The position numbers and the translations under genes are program-made. Shown piece after piece: positions 55,657 through 64,000 of a stretch of 64,000 nucleotides of DNA (positions are counted from its first letter, which is position 1; each line of letters begins with the position of its first letter). The stretch is from Ustilago trichophora (lineage: Eukaryota; Basidiomycota; Ustilaginomycetes; Ustilaginales; Ustilaginaceae): the NCBI GenBank assembly GCA_900323505.1, contig OOIN01000033.1, positions 1 to 64,000 on the forward strand, read 5' to 3'. The notes beneath the pieces are model-generated. The model worked only from the letters and a program-made list of their open reading frames with translations, was not told the DNA's origin and ran no database searches.

Positions 55657-56082
55657 CTTTTTTTTTATTATTGTGACCTAGTTTTTCCTACCCATCTAGT
55701 AGAGACTGTTTTGACGAGGCAGGTTTTAGTATCTATCGTTTTTTTTTCTTTTTTTTCGAAATGTCCTAGTTCTCGTTTCGGTGTCAAAGCTGCTCGAATG
55801 CGGGTTTGTGTATGTGTTCTGGTTTGGCATCACGCTGAATTTAAGCTTCTATCCACCACCACCACTACATACGTCTCAATAACGCGCTTCACATCTCAAA
55901 ATATCACCCTCATATCGAATCCACAAGCAAGTCAATCCGCAGCGCAATCACAATCACAATCACGTCCTCGTTCGAACAAACAAAAAGAGAGCGACTTGGT
56001 TTGGAACCAAATCAAAAAAATCCAATGTAGTCAAGAGGTTAAAAATAAAACTTTGACTTTCAAATAAGGCGCATAATAATCT
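55657..56082. other. Convergent intergenic region
   Basis: About 425 bp between the ends of LEU1 (+) and the ABC transporter (-), with T-rich stretches just after the LEU1 stop and A-rich sequence near 55975-56065. No gene seen. Confidence 0.55.
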
Positions 56083-59000
56083 CTACTCTTCCCTTTGCAA
56101 CTCTTGCATACGCACCAGATCGGCATAAATCCCGTTCAAGGCAAGTAGCTCGTGATGGGTTCCCTTTTCTGCAACTTTTCCGTCTTTGAGGCAGTAGATC
56201 ATATCTGCCCGACTAATGGTGCTCAGTCTATGGGCGATGGCAATGGTTGTACGACCAGCTGCAGCTTTGTCGAGTGCTTCTTGGACAATCTTTTCGCTAT
56301 CGCTGTCCAGCGCCGACGTGGCCTCATCTAGCAACAGAATTCGAGGATTTCTAATCAGCGCACGCGCAATGGCAATACGTTGCTTTTGTCCACCACTAAG
56401 CTGCGTTCCTTTGCCACCGACCTCCGTATCCCACTTATCGGGCAAACTTTCAATAAACGCCAAGATATTGGCAGACGCTGCAGCAGCACGTAACTCATCC
56501 ATGCTGACACTCTGCGCATCTTGATAGGCTCCCAAACGGATGTTGAACTCGATCGTGCCATCGTAGAGCGTCGGTTCTTGCGAAACGAGCGACATGTGCT
56601 TGCGAATCTCGCCAAGGTTGAGGTTGGAGATGTCCTGCCCGTCGATCGTAACTCGACCAGAGAGCGTGTCGTAAAAGCGTTGGATGAGTTGGATGGTGGT
56701 ACTCTTACCACAACCGGATGCACCAACGAGCGCGACATAGGTGCCCGGTTTCACCTCGATGTCCAGGCCTCGCAGCACGCGGACTGTCGGTCGGGTAGGG
56801 TAGCGGAAGTGAACGTTTTCCAGTTTGAGATGCCCTTCCACATGGCCAAGCACCTCTCCTTCGTCGCTCGTCACGTCGATCTCGGGAACCATGTCGAGCA
56901 ACTTGATGCTGTCCCAAGCGGCAGTCTTGGCGTTACTGATATCAGGCACAAACGAGAACGCATTGGATGCCTGGATGGATCCAAAGACTACGGCAGTCAA
57001 GATGGTAAAGTATTGTCCAGACGTGTACTCGCCGTTGATCAGCAGATGCGAGCCGTACCAGAAACCCAATCCGATAATCCAAAACTGCAACGCTTGGGAA
57101 ACAGCATACAAGAAGTTGCCATAGAACGCCGTATTTCGCGAGATCTTGCTCGGTGCATCCAGCTCCCGCCTGTAGATCTCGAGACAGTCTTCCTCCCGCG
57201 TGAGACTTGCTACAACACGCATGGCTCCCGCAGCCTCGCATGCTTTCGCAGCAGATCCTTCGTAGGCCTTTTTGATCCTGGCATCCTTCAGCACGACCAA
57301 CTGCAACCGCACAAAGCCTGCACTCAGCGTGAGAGGGATACACGCAATAACCACCAGCGACAACTTCCATCCATTGGCAAGGGCGATGATCGCACCCGTG
57401 ACCAGGGTCGAAATGCTCTGAATGATCGTTCCCAGCGTTACACCGACCAGACCGTTGATCTTTTGCGAATTGTCGGCAAGACTGTTGCTAAGCGCACCCG
57501 ACGAATGAGCGTCCTCGTCATGGTAGGCTACATCCGCGCGGAGGTAGGCAAAGAGCGACATGCGGCGGATCCTCTCCATGAGAACCGAGGACGCCTTCAT
57601 CAGAGTATACGTTTGAATGCTGATGGCAAGCGTACAGAGGATGGCGATGACAAAAAAGTACAATGCCCATCGGTTCGCATCGTGCAGCATGACACTCCTC
57701 GTCGGTTCCGGGCATGGACCACCGCCGATAGCGCTGCAGAGGGAAAAGTTCTGCAGCGCGTGTCCAAACAGAATCGAGAAGCAAGGATACGCTGCACCGG
57801 AGCAGATTGACGCGATCACACCTGGCAGGTAGAGTGAAAGGACGTGGTCGCGATTGATCTTGGCAAGTCGATAGAGCAGGTAGAAGATGGAGGGAATCTT
57901 TTCGTTTTCCTTTTCCGCTTCTTGCTCGCGTTGGCGCTGGGCAAGGATGGCAGAGGCGACAGATCCACGCGTGGCCGATTTCTCGAGACCAGCAGGCATC
58001 TCGGCCTTGGCTTCCTCGCGGAGGAGAGCTTTCTCGGTGTCGTTGGTGGCGAGAGGAACTTGGGCGTTGGATGCGACGAATTTGGGCTCAGCCTCCTCAT
58101 CGTCATCAATCTCCTCGGAAACTTGGGTGACGACCTTGGCACGGATCTTTTGGGCATCAACCAGCTGTGCGTAAGCGCCGTTGAGCGCAAGCAGTTCATC
58201 GTGCTTGCCCGTTTCGAGAATGACACCTTTGCCCATAACGACGATCTTGTCTGCGTTCTTGATGGTGGACAGGCGATGAGCGATGGTGATGGTGGTTCGG
58301 TTCTGAGAAGCCTGTTCGAGCGCGTCCTGGACGACTGCTTCAGACTGCGTGTCGAGCGCACTAGTTGCTTCGTCCAGCAACAAAATTCTGGGGTTCTTGA
58401 CGATAGCTCGGGCAATGGCGATTCTCTGCTTCTGTCCACCAGACAGCAAGAAACCTCGCTCGCCCACCATGGTGCTGTACCCATTGGGTAGCTGAGAGAT
58501 GAATCCGTGCGCGTTGGCCATCTTGGCGGCGTCGACGATGAGCTTCTCCCTTTCCTCCTCGCTGGCGTTCTGGAACGGCGTGTTGATGAGGCCATGGGCG
58601 ATGTTAGTACGGATGTCGGTGGAGAAGAGCGTGGGTTCCTGGGACACGAGTCCGATCTGGGTTCGGAGCCATTTGAGGTTCAAGTCGCGCAGATCGACGC
58701 CGTCAAGGTAGGCCGCACCGCCATCGGGATCGTAGAACCTCTCCACCAGTGATACGATGGTAGACTTGCCGGATCCAGAGGCGCCGACCAGGGCGGTAAC
58801 CTTACCGGCGGGGACCTCGAGCGTGAAGCTGTCGAGGACCGGCACATCGGGGCGTGCGGGGTAGCTAAAGTCGATGTCTCTGAATTCGAGTTTGCCGTCG
58901 CACGTGCCTGGTCTCAATCCGCTGGTGTCGGAGCTGTCGATGGGAGGAATGCGGTCGATGGTCTCGAATACCTTTGCACCGGCAGCAAAGGCATAGGACA

Positions 59001-60378
59001 GAGCCTGCATGTTGGGCGCCATCATGGCCATGGAGAAGGCACCGATCAAGATGGAGAGGATGACGTTCATGACGGTACCCGACTGAATGTGACCGCTTGC
59101 GAGCAGCTTGGCTCCAAAGTAGAAGGCGAGGGCGTATCCACTGTAAATGACAAAGAAGAAGACGCCCATGCCAATACCTTGGAAGAGACTGCGCTTGATG
59201 CCAAAGCGTGTAGCTTGGCGATTGCTCTCGTCGTAGAGGTCGACGAGATTGTCTTCGATACCAAAAGCTTTGGCGGTGCGGAGCGTAGCCAGGGCTTCCT
59301 CTGCGATGGAGGCAGCTTTGGAGACTCGGTCGAGCTCAGCCTGTTGCAATTTGGCGGTGACGGCGTTCATGAGCGCACCAGCGATGATGATACAAGGAAT
59401 CATGGAGCTCAATGCCAACGCGAGCTGCCAGGACTTGACGTAGGCGACGATGAAACCGGTGACGAAAGCACTGATGAACATGACGGACATGGGGATTTTG
59501 TCGCTGATACCCTCTTGAATGAGCTGGATATCGCTCTGAATCCTGGTGGTGATCTCGCCGGCGCCGACGACATCAAAGTAGGCAATGTCCTGACGAAGGA
59601 TGGCTTGAAGATACTTTTCGCGGATGCGGCGGGTGATGACTTGACCAGTGTAGACCCATGCTGCCATGTAGATGTAGGTGGCGGCAAGCATGGCGATTCC
59701 AATGTAGACGAGAAAGAGAACTCCGTGGGTGATCTCGTGGTTCAAGTGGTTACGTGCAGCTGGAATGTTGCCACCAAAGAGAAGCGCGTTCGAGTACTCG
59801 AGAAAGGCGGTGGTGAGACTACCAAAGACGATGGTCATGAGGGGCTGAACTGCACCGGCAGCAGCGGCAGCAATGAGACCGATCAAGTTGAAGACGTGGT
59901 CCCAGATGGTGGCATAGCGGTAGAGCTCTTTGAAGCCGACGCGGTCTACAGCGCCATCTTGGCGCTTTTTGTTCTTCTTGTTGCGCTTGGACTGGTTGTG
60001 AGTGGAGTCGTTTGTCTTTTCAGCTTGGGTGCTGGAATGGGAGGAGGAAGAGGAACGCACATCGTCCTTGTCGGAAGCGGGGCTGGAAGTCGAGCTGTAG
60101 GGACGCCTTGTCGAGTCCATAGCAATGGCTACTTGTTGGGGAGGTTGCTCTTGGACTGCTGCGGGTTGTTGCGAGTGGTCGGGTTGTTGCTGAGAATCAT
60201 GTTGGATATGATCATCGTCGAGAGAATGGACGGGTTGAGGGTCGCTGAGAATGGCGTGCTGGGCGTGCTGCTCCTGCGATGAAGGCTGTGAGACGATGGG
60301 TGGAACAGTGACTGGGTCGACTGCACCAGGAACGCCTTGAGGAAGCGCATTGGCGGTGGCAGCAGAAGCGCCGCTCAT
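56083..60378 (-). CDS. Full-size ABC transporter, ABCB (MDR/Ste6) type
   Basis: Single-exon ORF of 1431 residues. The first in-frame ATG of the family-like protein is at 60378; the frame is open upstream to 60516 but only from a non-ATG codon. Layout: cytosolic Gln/Ser-rich tail (about 1-150), six-helix TMD1, NBD1 with Walker A LVGASGSGKSTIVS (around 531), signature LSGGQKQRIAIARA and Walker B ILLLDEATSALD; then TMD2 and NBD2 with Walker A LVGASGCGKSTTIQ (around 1219), signature LSGGQKQRIAIARA and Walker B ILLLDEATSALD. Both ATPase sites look intact. The arrangement matches P-glycoprotein-like exporters, including the yeast a-factor exporter Ste6 and fission-yeast Pmd1. Substrate (drug, lipid or pheromone) cannot be told from sequence. 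Confidence 0.95.
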   Translation of the reverse strand: MSGASAATANALPQGVPGAVDPVTVPPIVSQPSSQEQHAQHAILSDPQPVHSLDDDHIQHDSQQQPDHSQQPAAVQEQPPQQVAIAMDSTRRPYSSTSSPASDKDDVRSSSSSHSSTQAEKTNDSTHNQSKRNKKNKKRQDGAVDRVGFKELYRYATIWDHVFNLIGLIAAAAAGAVQPLMTIVFGSLTTAFLEYSNALLFGGNIPAARNHLNHEITHGVLFLVYIGIAMLAATYIYMAAWVYTGQVITRRIREKYLQAILRQDIAYFDVVGAGEITTRIQSDIQLIQEGISDKIPMSVMFISAFVTGFIVAYVKSWQLALALSSMIPCIIIAGALMNAVTAKLQQAELDRVSKAASIAEEALATLRTAKAFGIEDNLVDLYDESNRQATRFGIKRSLFQGIGMGVFFFVIYSGYALAFYFGAKLLASGHIQSGTVMNVILSILIGAFSMAMMAPNMQALSYAFAAGAKVFETIDRIPPIDSSDTSGLRPGTCDGKLEFRDIDFSYPARPDVPVLDSFTLEVPAGKVTALVGASGSGKSTIVSLVERFYDPDGGAAYLDGVDLRDLNLKWLRTQIGLVSQEPTLFSTDIRTNIAHGLINTPFQNASEEEREKLIVDAAKMANAHGFISQLPNGYSTMVGERGFLLSGGQKQRIAIARAIVKNPRILLLDEATSALDTQSEAVVQDALEQASQNRTTITIAHRLSTIKNADKIVVMGKGVILETGKHDELLALNGAYAQLVDAQKIRAKVVTQVSEEIDDDEEAEPKFVASNAQVPLATNDTEKALLREEAKAEMPAGLEKSATRGSVASAILAQRQREQEAEKENEKIPSIFYLLYRLAKINRDHVLSLYLPGVIASICSGAAYPCFSILFGHALQNFSLCSAIGGGPCPEPTRSVMLHDANRWALYFFVIAILCTLAISIQTYTLMKASSVLMERIRRMSLFAYLRADVAYHDEDAHSSGALSNSLADNSQKINGLVGVTLGTIIQSISTLVTGAIIALANGWKLSLVVIACIPLTLSAGFVRLQLVVLKDARIKKAYEGSAAKACEAAGAMRVVASLTREEDCLEIYRRELDAPSKISRNTAFYGNFLYAVSQALQFWIIGLGFWYGSHLLINGEYTSGQYFTILTAVVFGSIQASNAFSFVPDISNAKTAAWDSIKLLDMVPEIDVTSDEGEVLGHVEGHLKLENVHFRYPTRPTVRVLRGLDIEVKPGTYVALVGASGCGKSTTIQLIQRFYDTLSGRVTIDGQDISNLNLGEIRKHMSLVSQEPTLYDGTIEFNIRLGAYQDAQSVSMDELRAAAASANILAFIESLPDKWDTEVGGKGTQLSGGQKQRIAIARALIRNPRILLLDEATSALDSDSEKIVQEALDKAAAGRTTIAIAHRLSTISRADMIYCLKDGKVAEKGTHHELLALNGIYADLVRMQELQREE

Positions 60379-61392
60379 GTTGATATGGTGAGCGCGCTCT
60401 CGGAGAGCGCAGATATGTTGATGGTATGGAAGGAGCTCAATGTCGAATAGGATGGAGTGAAGGGATGATGGCAATGGTGATGGTGGACAGTGGCATACTG
60501 AGCTTGTTTGTGTCACATGTGCTTTCTTTCCAGAAAAGGCAGGTTGATTGACACCGGATCAGAGGCAGTCGGCTCTTTTTCTTTCTTTGATGCGGCGGTG
60601 GCTAATCCGAAGACCCTTCCTTTGCTATTATTCTATTGTTTTGTTTTGTTTTGCAGTTGCAACCTCTGCTCAACTGGCTCTTTTGGCCGAAAAGCGTTCA
60701 TTTCCACAACCAACACGCGCTCATCCAGCTCATTGGGGATCGATTGTTTTGAGTCTCCACGGAGGTGGTTGTTTTCTGCAGGGGTTGTTGGTCTGTGTTA
60801 TGGTGCCTGGTGCCTGGGAAATCCTTCTATGTAAATGTTTATGCGCCTCGAGCTTGGCGTTGTCCAAAAACCGTTGGACCCCACGCGTTGCTTGTGCACT
60901 GCCTTTCCACCCCTTCGCTTCCTCGTCAACTCCTTCCACCTCCTTGCTCCTTCTCACGACAGAGACTAAGTTCCCTTGCCTGCCTGTCGCAACGATCAAG
61001 ACCACCCACGGCCATTTCGTAAAGTATGAAAACCAGCATATAAAGCAAATCACTCACTTCGATTCGATACGATAATTCGCCACCCACTCGCCAAGCTGTC
61101 ATAAAGAAAAAGAAAAGCTAAATTCAGCTTCAACGCTCAACGCGGAAAAAACGACTTTCCATTTCCGCGGATTTGCATTCAAGGCTGACAAACACCATCT
61201 CACACCCTTCTCTCTCATCCACCTCTCATGCTCTCGGTCTTCACACACTCTTCTGAACGCTGCCTCAACTACTTGTAATCATTCTTCTGTCATTTTGCAA
61301 CAAATAACATAAATACAAGGTATACTGCCACACAGGAGTGATGACGAGACATGTTTTGGTGAGTGGTGTCTCCACAATCTTAGTTAGCCACA
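60379..61392. other. Intergenic region upstream of the ABC transporter
   Basis: About 1 kb between the FZO1 3' end and the ABC transporter start (both -). ORFs 60548-61075 (+) and 60730-61053 (-) have no recognisable domain. Contains TTTTG repeats (60628-60652) and A-rich patches. Confidence 0.5.
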
Positions 61393-64000
61393 TCAGGCCT
61401 CGAGACCCTTGACCTCATCTACCTGGCCCCGAATGTCTGTCACCCGCGATGTGGTCTTGTCGAACCATTCAATTGCAAGCGTGGCCGACGCCTGCTTGGC
61501 CTCCTGCTTCTCCACTTCTGCACGACGTTGTGCAATCGCCACGCGGAATCGTTCTTGCAGATCCCACGACGCCAGACGCAGCACCTTGCGTGTTTCGCGT
61601 CCCACCCTCGCCGAGTGCACTGCTGTGAAAGAGGGCTCTTCGCCTTCGCTCTTCACTGATGATGACGACGACGATGACGAAAGTGTGGTGAGCGCGTCGC
61701 TGGTGGTAGAGCGCAGTAGGGTGCCCGACAACAAGCCCGACTTGATGCTGCGCCCAATGTTGCGAGGAACGCTGTTGGGCAGGTCGTAAATGAAGTAGAC
61801 CACAAGACCTGTCGACACCACCGCAAACACGGGTCCGGCCCATCGGCGTGCGGTAGGGTTGCCAATCAGATCCGAGATGCGTACAAAGGCATCCACCGCT
61901 GCCTTGGCGCCCATTGCTTTGCCACCCATCAAGGTCAGCGCACCCAGGCCAAGAGATACAGAAGACACCAAGCTAAGCTCATCCTCGTTGTTGTTGTCCT
62001 TTTTGCTGTTCTTGCCCTGTGACAAACTGCCTCCAGTAACAATCGTGAAATGGTGGTACGCGTCAAAGAAGTCCGAAGCTTGCACTTCAACCACCCCGGC
62101 ACCCAGTCCAAGTCCGACCAAGCCAGGCATTGCGCGGCGCTTTGCAAACATGACATCTGGGTTGAAGATCCTCTGGCGCTTCTCGGCCTCGTTGTCCGGA
62201 AGATGCGCCAAGCCTAGCTTCTGCACTCGGTCTACGGCCTGCGAAGTGGTACTGCGTGCTGTATCCTCGACCGATCGCAGCGCGAGCTCGAGCGAAGAGG
62301 TAAGAGCGTGTCGAACCTCCTGTGCGTATTCCCATACGTTGAACAGACCAGGATATGGTGGCAGCTGCACGGCATCCAGAGCAGGCTTGCCATTGCCAAT
62401 TAGCTCGATGGCGGAACTGAGCTTGCGCTGTGCCTCTTGCATCACCGCGGTGACCGCCTGGTCTTCTTCGCCCTCGACCACCATCTCGAGCTTCTGCTGC
62501 GATGCCTGACAACGTGCCAATTCGGGACGCGCCACCTCGAGCGCCTTGGTGGCCTCGGCAAGTTCGATCTGCGCTACCTGCGTGTTGATCTTGGCAAGGA
62601 AAGTGATGTCCGAGAGGAGGCGCAGCATGTAGGTCTTGGAGGGCAATAGCTTCGACTTGGCACGCTTGAGCAGCACAAAGTCGCGCAGCGCAGCTTCGAG
62701 ACGTGTGAAAGCCTGTAGGCTCTCGGTACTGCGGCTGTCGATCGTCTGACCGCCCTGGACCTTGAGACCAAGCTCCTCGGATCGGGTGTCAGGAGCGACG
62801 CTGTCCTCTTCGGCGCCAAAGACGGCCTGCGAGTCGACAAAGTGCACCAGGTTGGCGGCATCCTCGTAGGTGCGCGGGCTGAGTTGGCGAATCTGGTCAA
62901 GGACGAGCTTGCGGCATTTGTCCTTGTTCTTGATCGAGTCGAACTTGTTGACGACGATGAAGACGAAGGCCTTGTCGTGCGATGCGTTCCAGAGGAATTC
63001 CTTTGCGGACAGGGTAAAGTGATTTTCTGCGCTGACGACGAAGACAACGACGTCGATCTCTTCCTGACGGGCAAAGAGCGCAGTGGTCTTGAGACTGTCG
63101 CGGTTGAGACCAGGGGCGTCAATGAGGGCAATGTCGACGATGCCATTCTTGAGCAGTGAGTCCTGGGTGGCGCGCGTGTCTCGGGCATAGCACTTGAGGA
63201 TGGGTGCGTCCTCTGGCGAGACTTCCTCTGCTTCGGCAACGATCTGCTCGATTTCTTGCAGAGTGTGGCGCGTAAAGGTGGACTCGTCACGAGAAGAGTA
63301 CTTGAGGCCTGGGTTGAGCATGTGCACTTCTTCGACGTTGCTGTTGAGTTCGGAGGCGTCGAGAACCTCGCAGAAGACAGTGGTGCAAGGCTGCTGGTCG
63401 GTGGGCATGAGAGGGCGGCGGAGGAGAGCATTGACAAAAGTGGACTTGCCAGCATTCAGATCACCGGTAACCAGGACCTTGGACTGAGTGTCGGAGAGAC
63501 GCTGCTTGAGGTTTTCGAGATGGCGTTCCGACTTTTCCATTCTGCCGTCGAGCAGCTGTGCCACTGAAGAACGCTCGAGCGAGCGCACGAGAGCCTGTGG
63601 GTTGGCAGCTACGGATCCGACGCGAAGGTCGAGTTTGAGAACCGACATGTCTGTGGATTCATCCGACTCATCGTCGTCAGGAAGGGATGGGTCGGAGATG
63701 TGTGCGCCGCTGACGTGACGGGCGGGAGTGCTGGGCAAACTGGCGTGACCCTGTGTAGTGTTGAAACGCATCAAGGCAGGAGGCATGGGACGCTGAGCGG
63801 TGTGGAGCGAGGAGGAGTGCAAGTTGGCGTCGGCCTCCTCGAGGCTGTGAGATGGCGAGTTGGACTGAGAGCGCCTATGCGAGGGGAGCTGCTGACGCGA
63901 CGGACCGGCTTTCTGGAGATCATCGGCGGCGGCATAGTGGATGAGACGCTTGTTCTTGTTAAAGTCGCGCAAGTCGGCAAGCAAGTGGCTGGTGGTGTCG
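61393..64000 (-). CDS. FZO1: Mitofusin (Fzo1), 5' end beyond the window
   Basis: The ORF enters from the right edge (frame open to base 64000, no start seen) and ends at TGA 61395-61393, with at least 868 residues visible. It is a dynamin-superfamily GTPase of the mitochondrial outer membrane, required for mitochondrial fusion. G1 is GDLNAGKSTFVNALLRRP, G3 DAPGLNRD and G4 VVNKFDSIKNKDK, all intact. A Ser/Pro-rich segment precedes the GTPase. Heptad-like helical regions (AQIELAEATKALEVARPELA) follow. Two hydrophobic segments are visible: a Gly-rich one (SVSLGLGALTLMGGKAMG) and WAGPVFAVVSTGLVVYFIYD, with a C-terminal coiled coil. A Ser run (SSSSSSSS) coded near 61670 lies after the membrane region. 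The N-terminus is cut by the window edge, so total length is unknown. Confidence 0.95.
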   Translation of the reverse strand, partial: DTTSHLLADLRDFNKNKRLIHYAAADDLQKAGPSRQQLPSHRRSQSNSPSHSLEEADANLHSSSLHTAQRPMPPALMRFNTTQGHASLPSTPARHVSGAHISDPSLPDDDESDESTDMSVLKLDLRVGSVAANPQALVRSLERSSVAQLLDGRMEKSERHLENLKQRLSDTQSKVLVTGDLNAGKSTFVNALLRRPLMPTDQQPCTTVFCEVLDASELNSNVEEVHMLNPGLKYSSRDESTFTRHTLQEIEQIVAEAEEVSPEDAPILKCYARDTRATQDSLLKNGIVDIALIDAPGLNRDSLKTTALFARQEEIDVVVFVVSAENHFTLSAKEFLWNASHDKAFVFIVVNKFDSIKNKDKCRKLVLDQIRQLSPRTYEDAANLVHFVDSQAVFGAEEDSVAPDTRSEELGLKVQGGQTIDSRSTESLQAFTRLEAALRDFVLLKRAKSKLLPSKTYMLRLLSDITFLAKINTQVAQIELAEATKALEVARPELARCQASQQKLEMVVEGEEDQAVTAVMQEAQRKLSSAIELIGNGKPALDAVQLPPYPGLFNVWEYAQEVRHALTSSLELALRSVEDTARSTTSQAVDRVQKLGLAHLPDNEAEKRQRIFNPDVMFAKRRAMPGLVGLGLGAGVVEVQASDFFDAYHHFTIVTGGSLSQGKNSKKDNNNEDELSLVSSVSLGLGALTLMGGKAMGAKAAVDAFVRISDLIGNPTARRWAGPVFAVVSTGLVVYFIYDLPNSVPRNIGRSIKSGLLSGTLLRSTTSDALTTLSSSSSSSSVKSEGEEPSFTAVHSARVGRETRKVLRLASWDLQERFRVAIAQRRAEVEKQEAKQASATLAIEWFDKTTSRVTDIRGQVDEVKGLEA

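Overview
The window is the left end of a fungal chromosome. It opens with about 27 copies of the CCCTAA telomere repeat and runs through about 1.9 kb of non-coding, repeat-rich subtelomere into housekeeping genes. Short spliceosomal introns (mostly 77-120 bp, GTRAGT donors), compact genes, strong third-position GC bias that leaves long antisense ORFs, and the gene content all point to a basidiomycete. A smut fungus (Ustilaginomycotina, Ustilaginaceae-like) is my best guess. The intact DNA methyltransferase argues against Ustilago maydis, which as I recall lacks one, and fits better with Sporisorium, U. hordei or Pseudozyma-type relatives. The species call is inference.

Layout: 1-162 telomere; 163-2073 subtelomere with a 70-bp tandem duplication and four GACGCGTC palindromes; 2074-4773 (+) alpha-arrestin with a PPSY tail; 5119-8381 (-) NAD-glutamate dehydrogenase GDH2; 8382-12981 gene-poor; 12982-13473 (+) small single-pass membrane protein; 14881-15978 (-) proteasome alpha-5; 17034-18740 (-) membrane-anchored alpha/beta hydrolase; 20153-21319 (-) secreted intradiol dioxygenase, divergent from 22397-23902 (+) carboxymuconolactone decarboxylase/hydrolase fusion; 24573-26317 (+) ribosomal protein uL22 (RPL17); 26892-29002 (-) poly(A) polymerase; 29586-32065 (-) BAH-domain C5 DNA methyltransferase; 32344-33672 (-) Ent3/epsinR-type epsin; 34459-36292 (-) mitochondrial processing peptidase beta; 37166-39061 (+) Trm82; 40075-42314 (-) one ORF joining a Vip1-type RRM protein to an EF-hand secretory protein; 42315-48977 gene-poor; 48978-52337 (+) large Q-rich protein of unknown function; 53353-55656 (+) LEU1; 56083-60378 (-) full-size ABCB transporter; 61393-64000 (-) mitofusin Fzo1, cut by the window edge.

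Most genes are unrelated core functions: nitrogen and leucine metabolism, protein turnover, mRNA 3' ends, tRNA methylation, mitochondrial import and fusion, Golgi/endosome traffic. The exception is the divergent pair at 20-24 kb, where both products fit aromatic-acid (beta-ketoadipate-type) catabolism and share a 1.1-kb intergenic region.

The points most worth checking are the RRM/EF-hand composite ORF, the aromatic pair, the methyltransferase, an intergenic family of TACTG/CAGTA pentamer arrays, the GACGCGTC cluster next to the telomere, and the pyrimidine-rich multi-kilobase region upstream of the 1119-residue orphan. No tRNA, rRNA, transposon or CRISPR array was recognised. All splice sites were placed by eye from consensus sites, reading frame and protein-family continuity.
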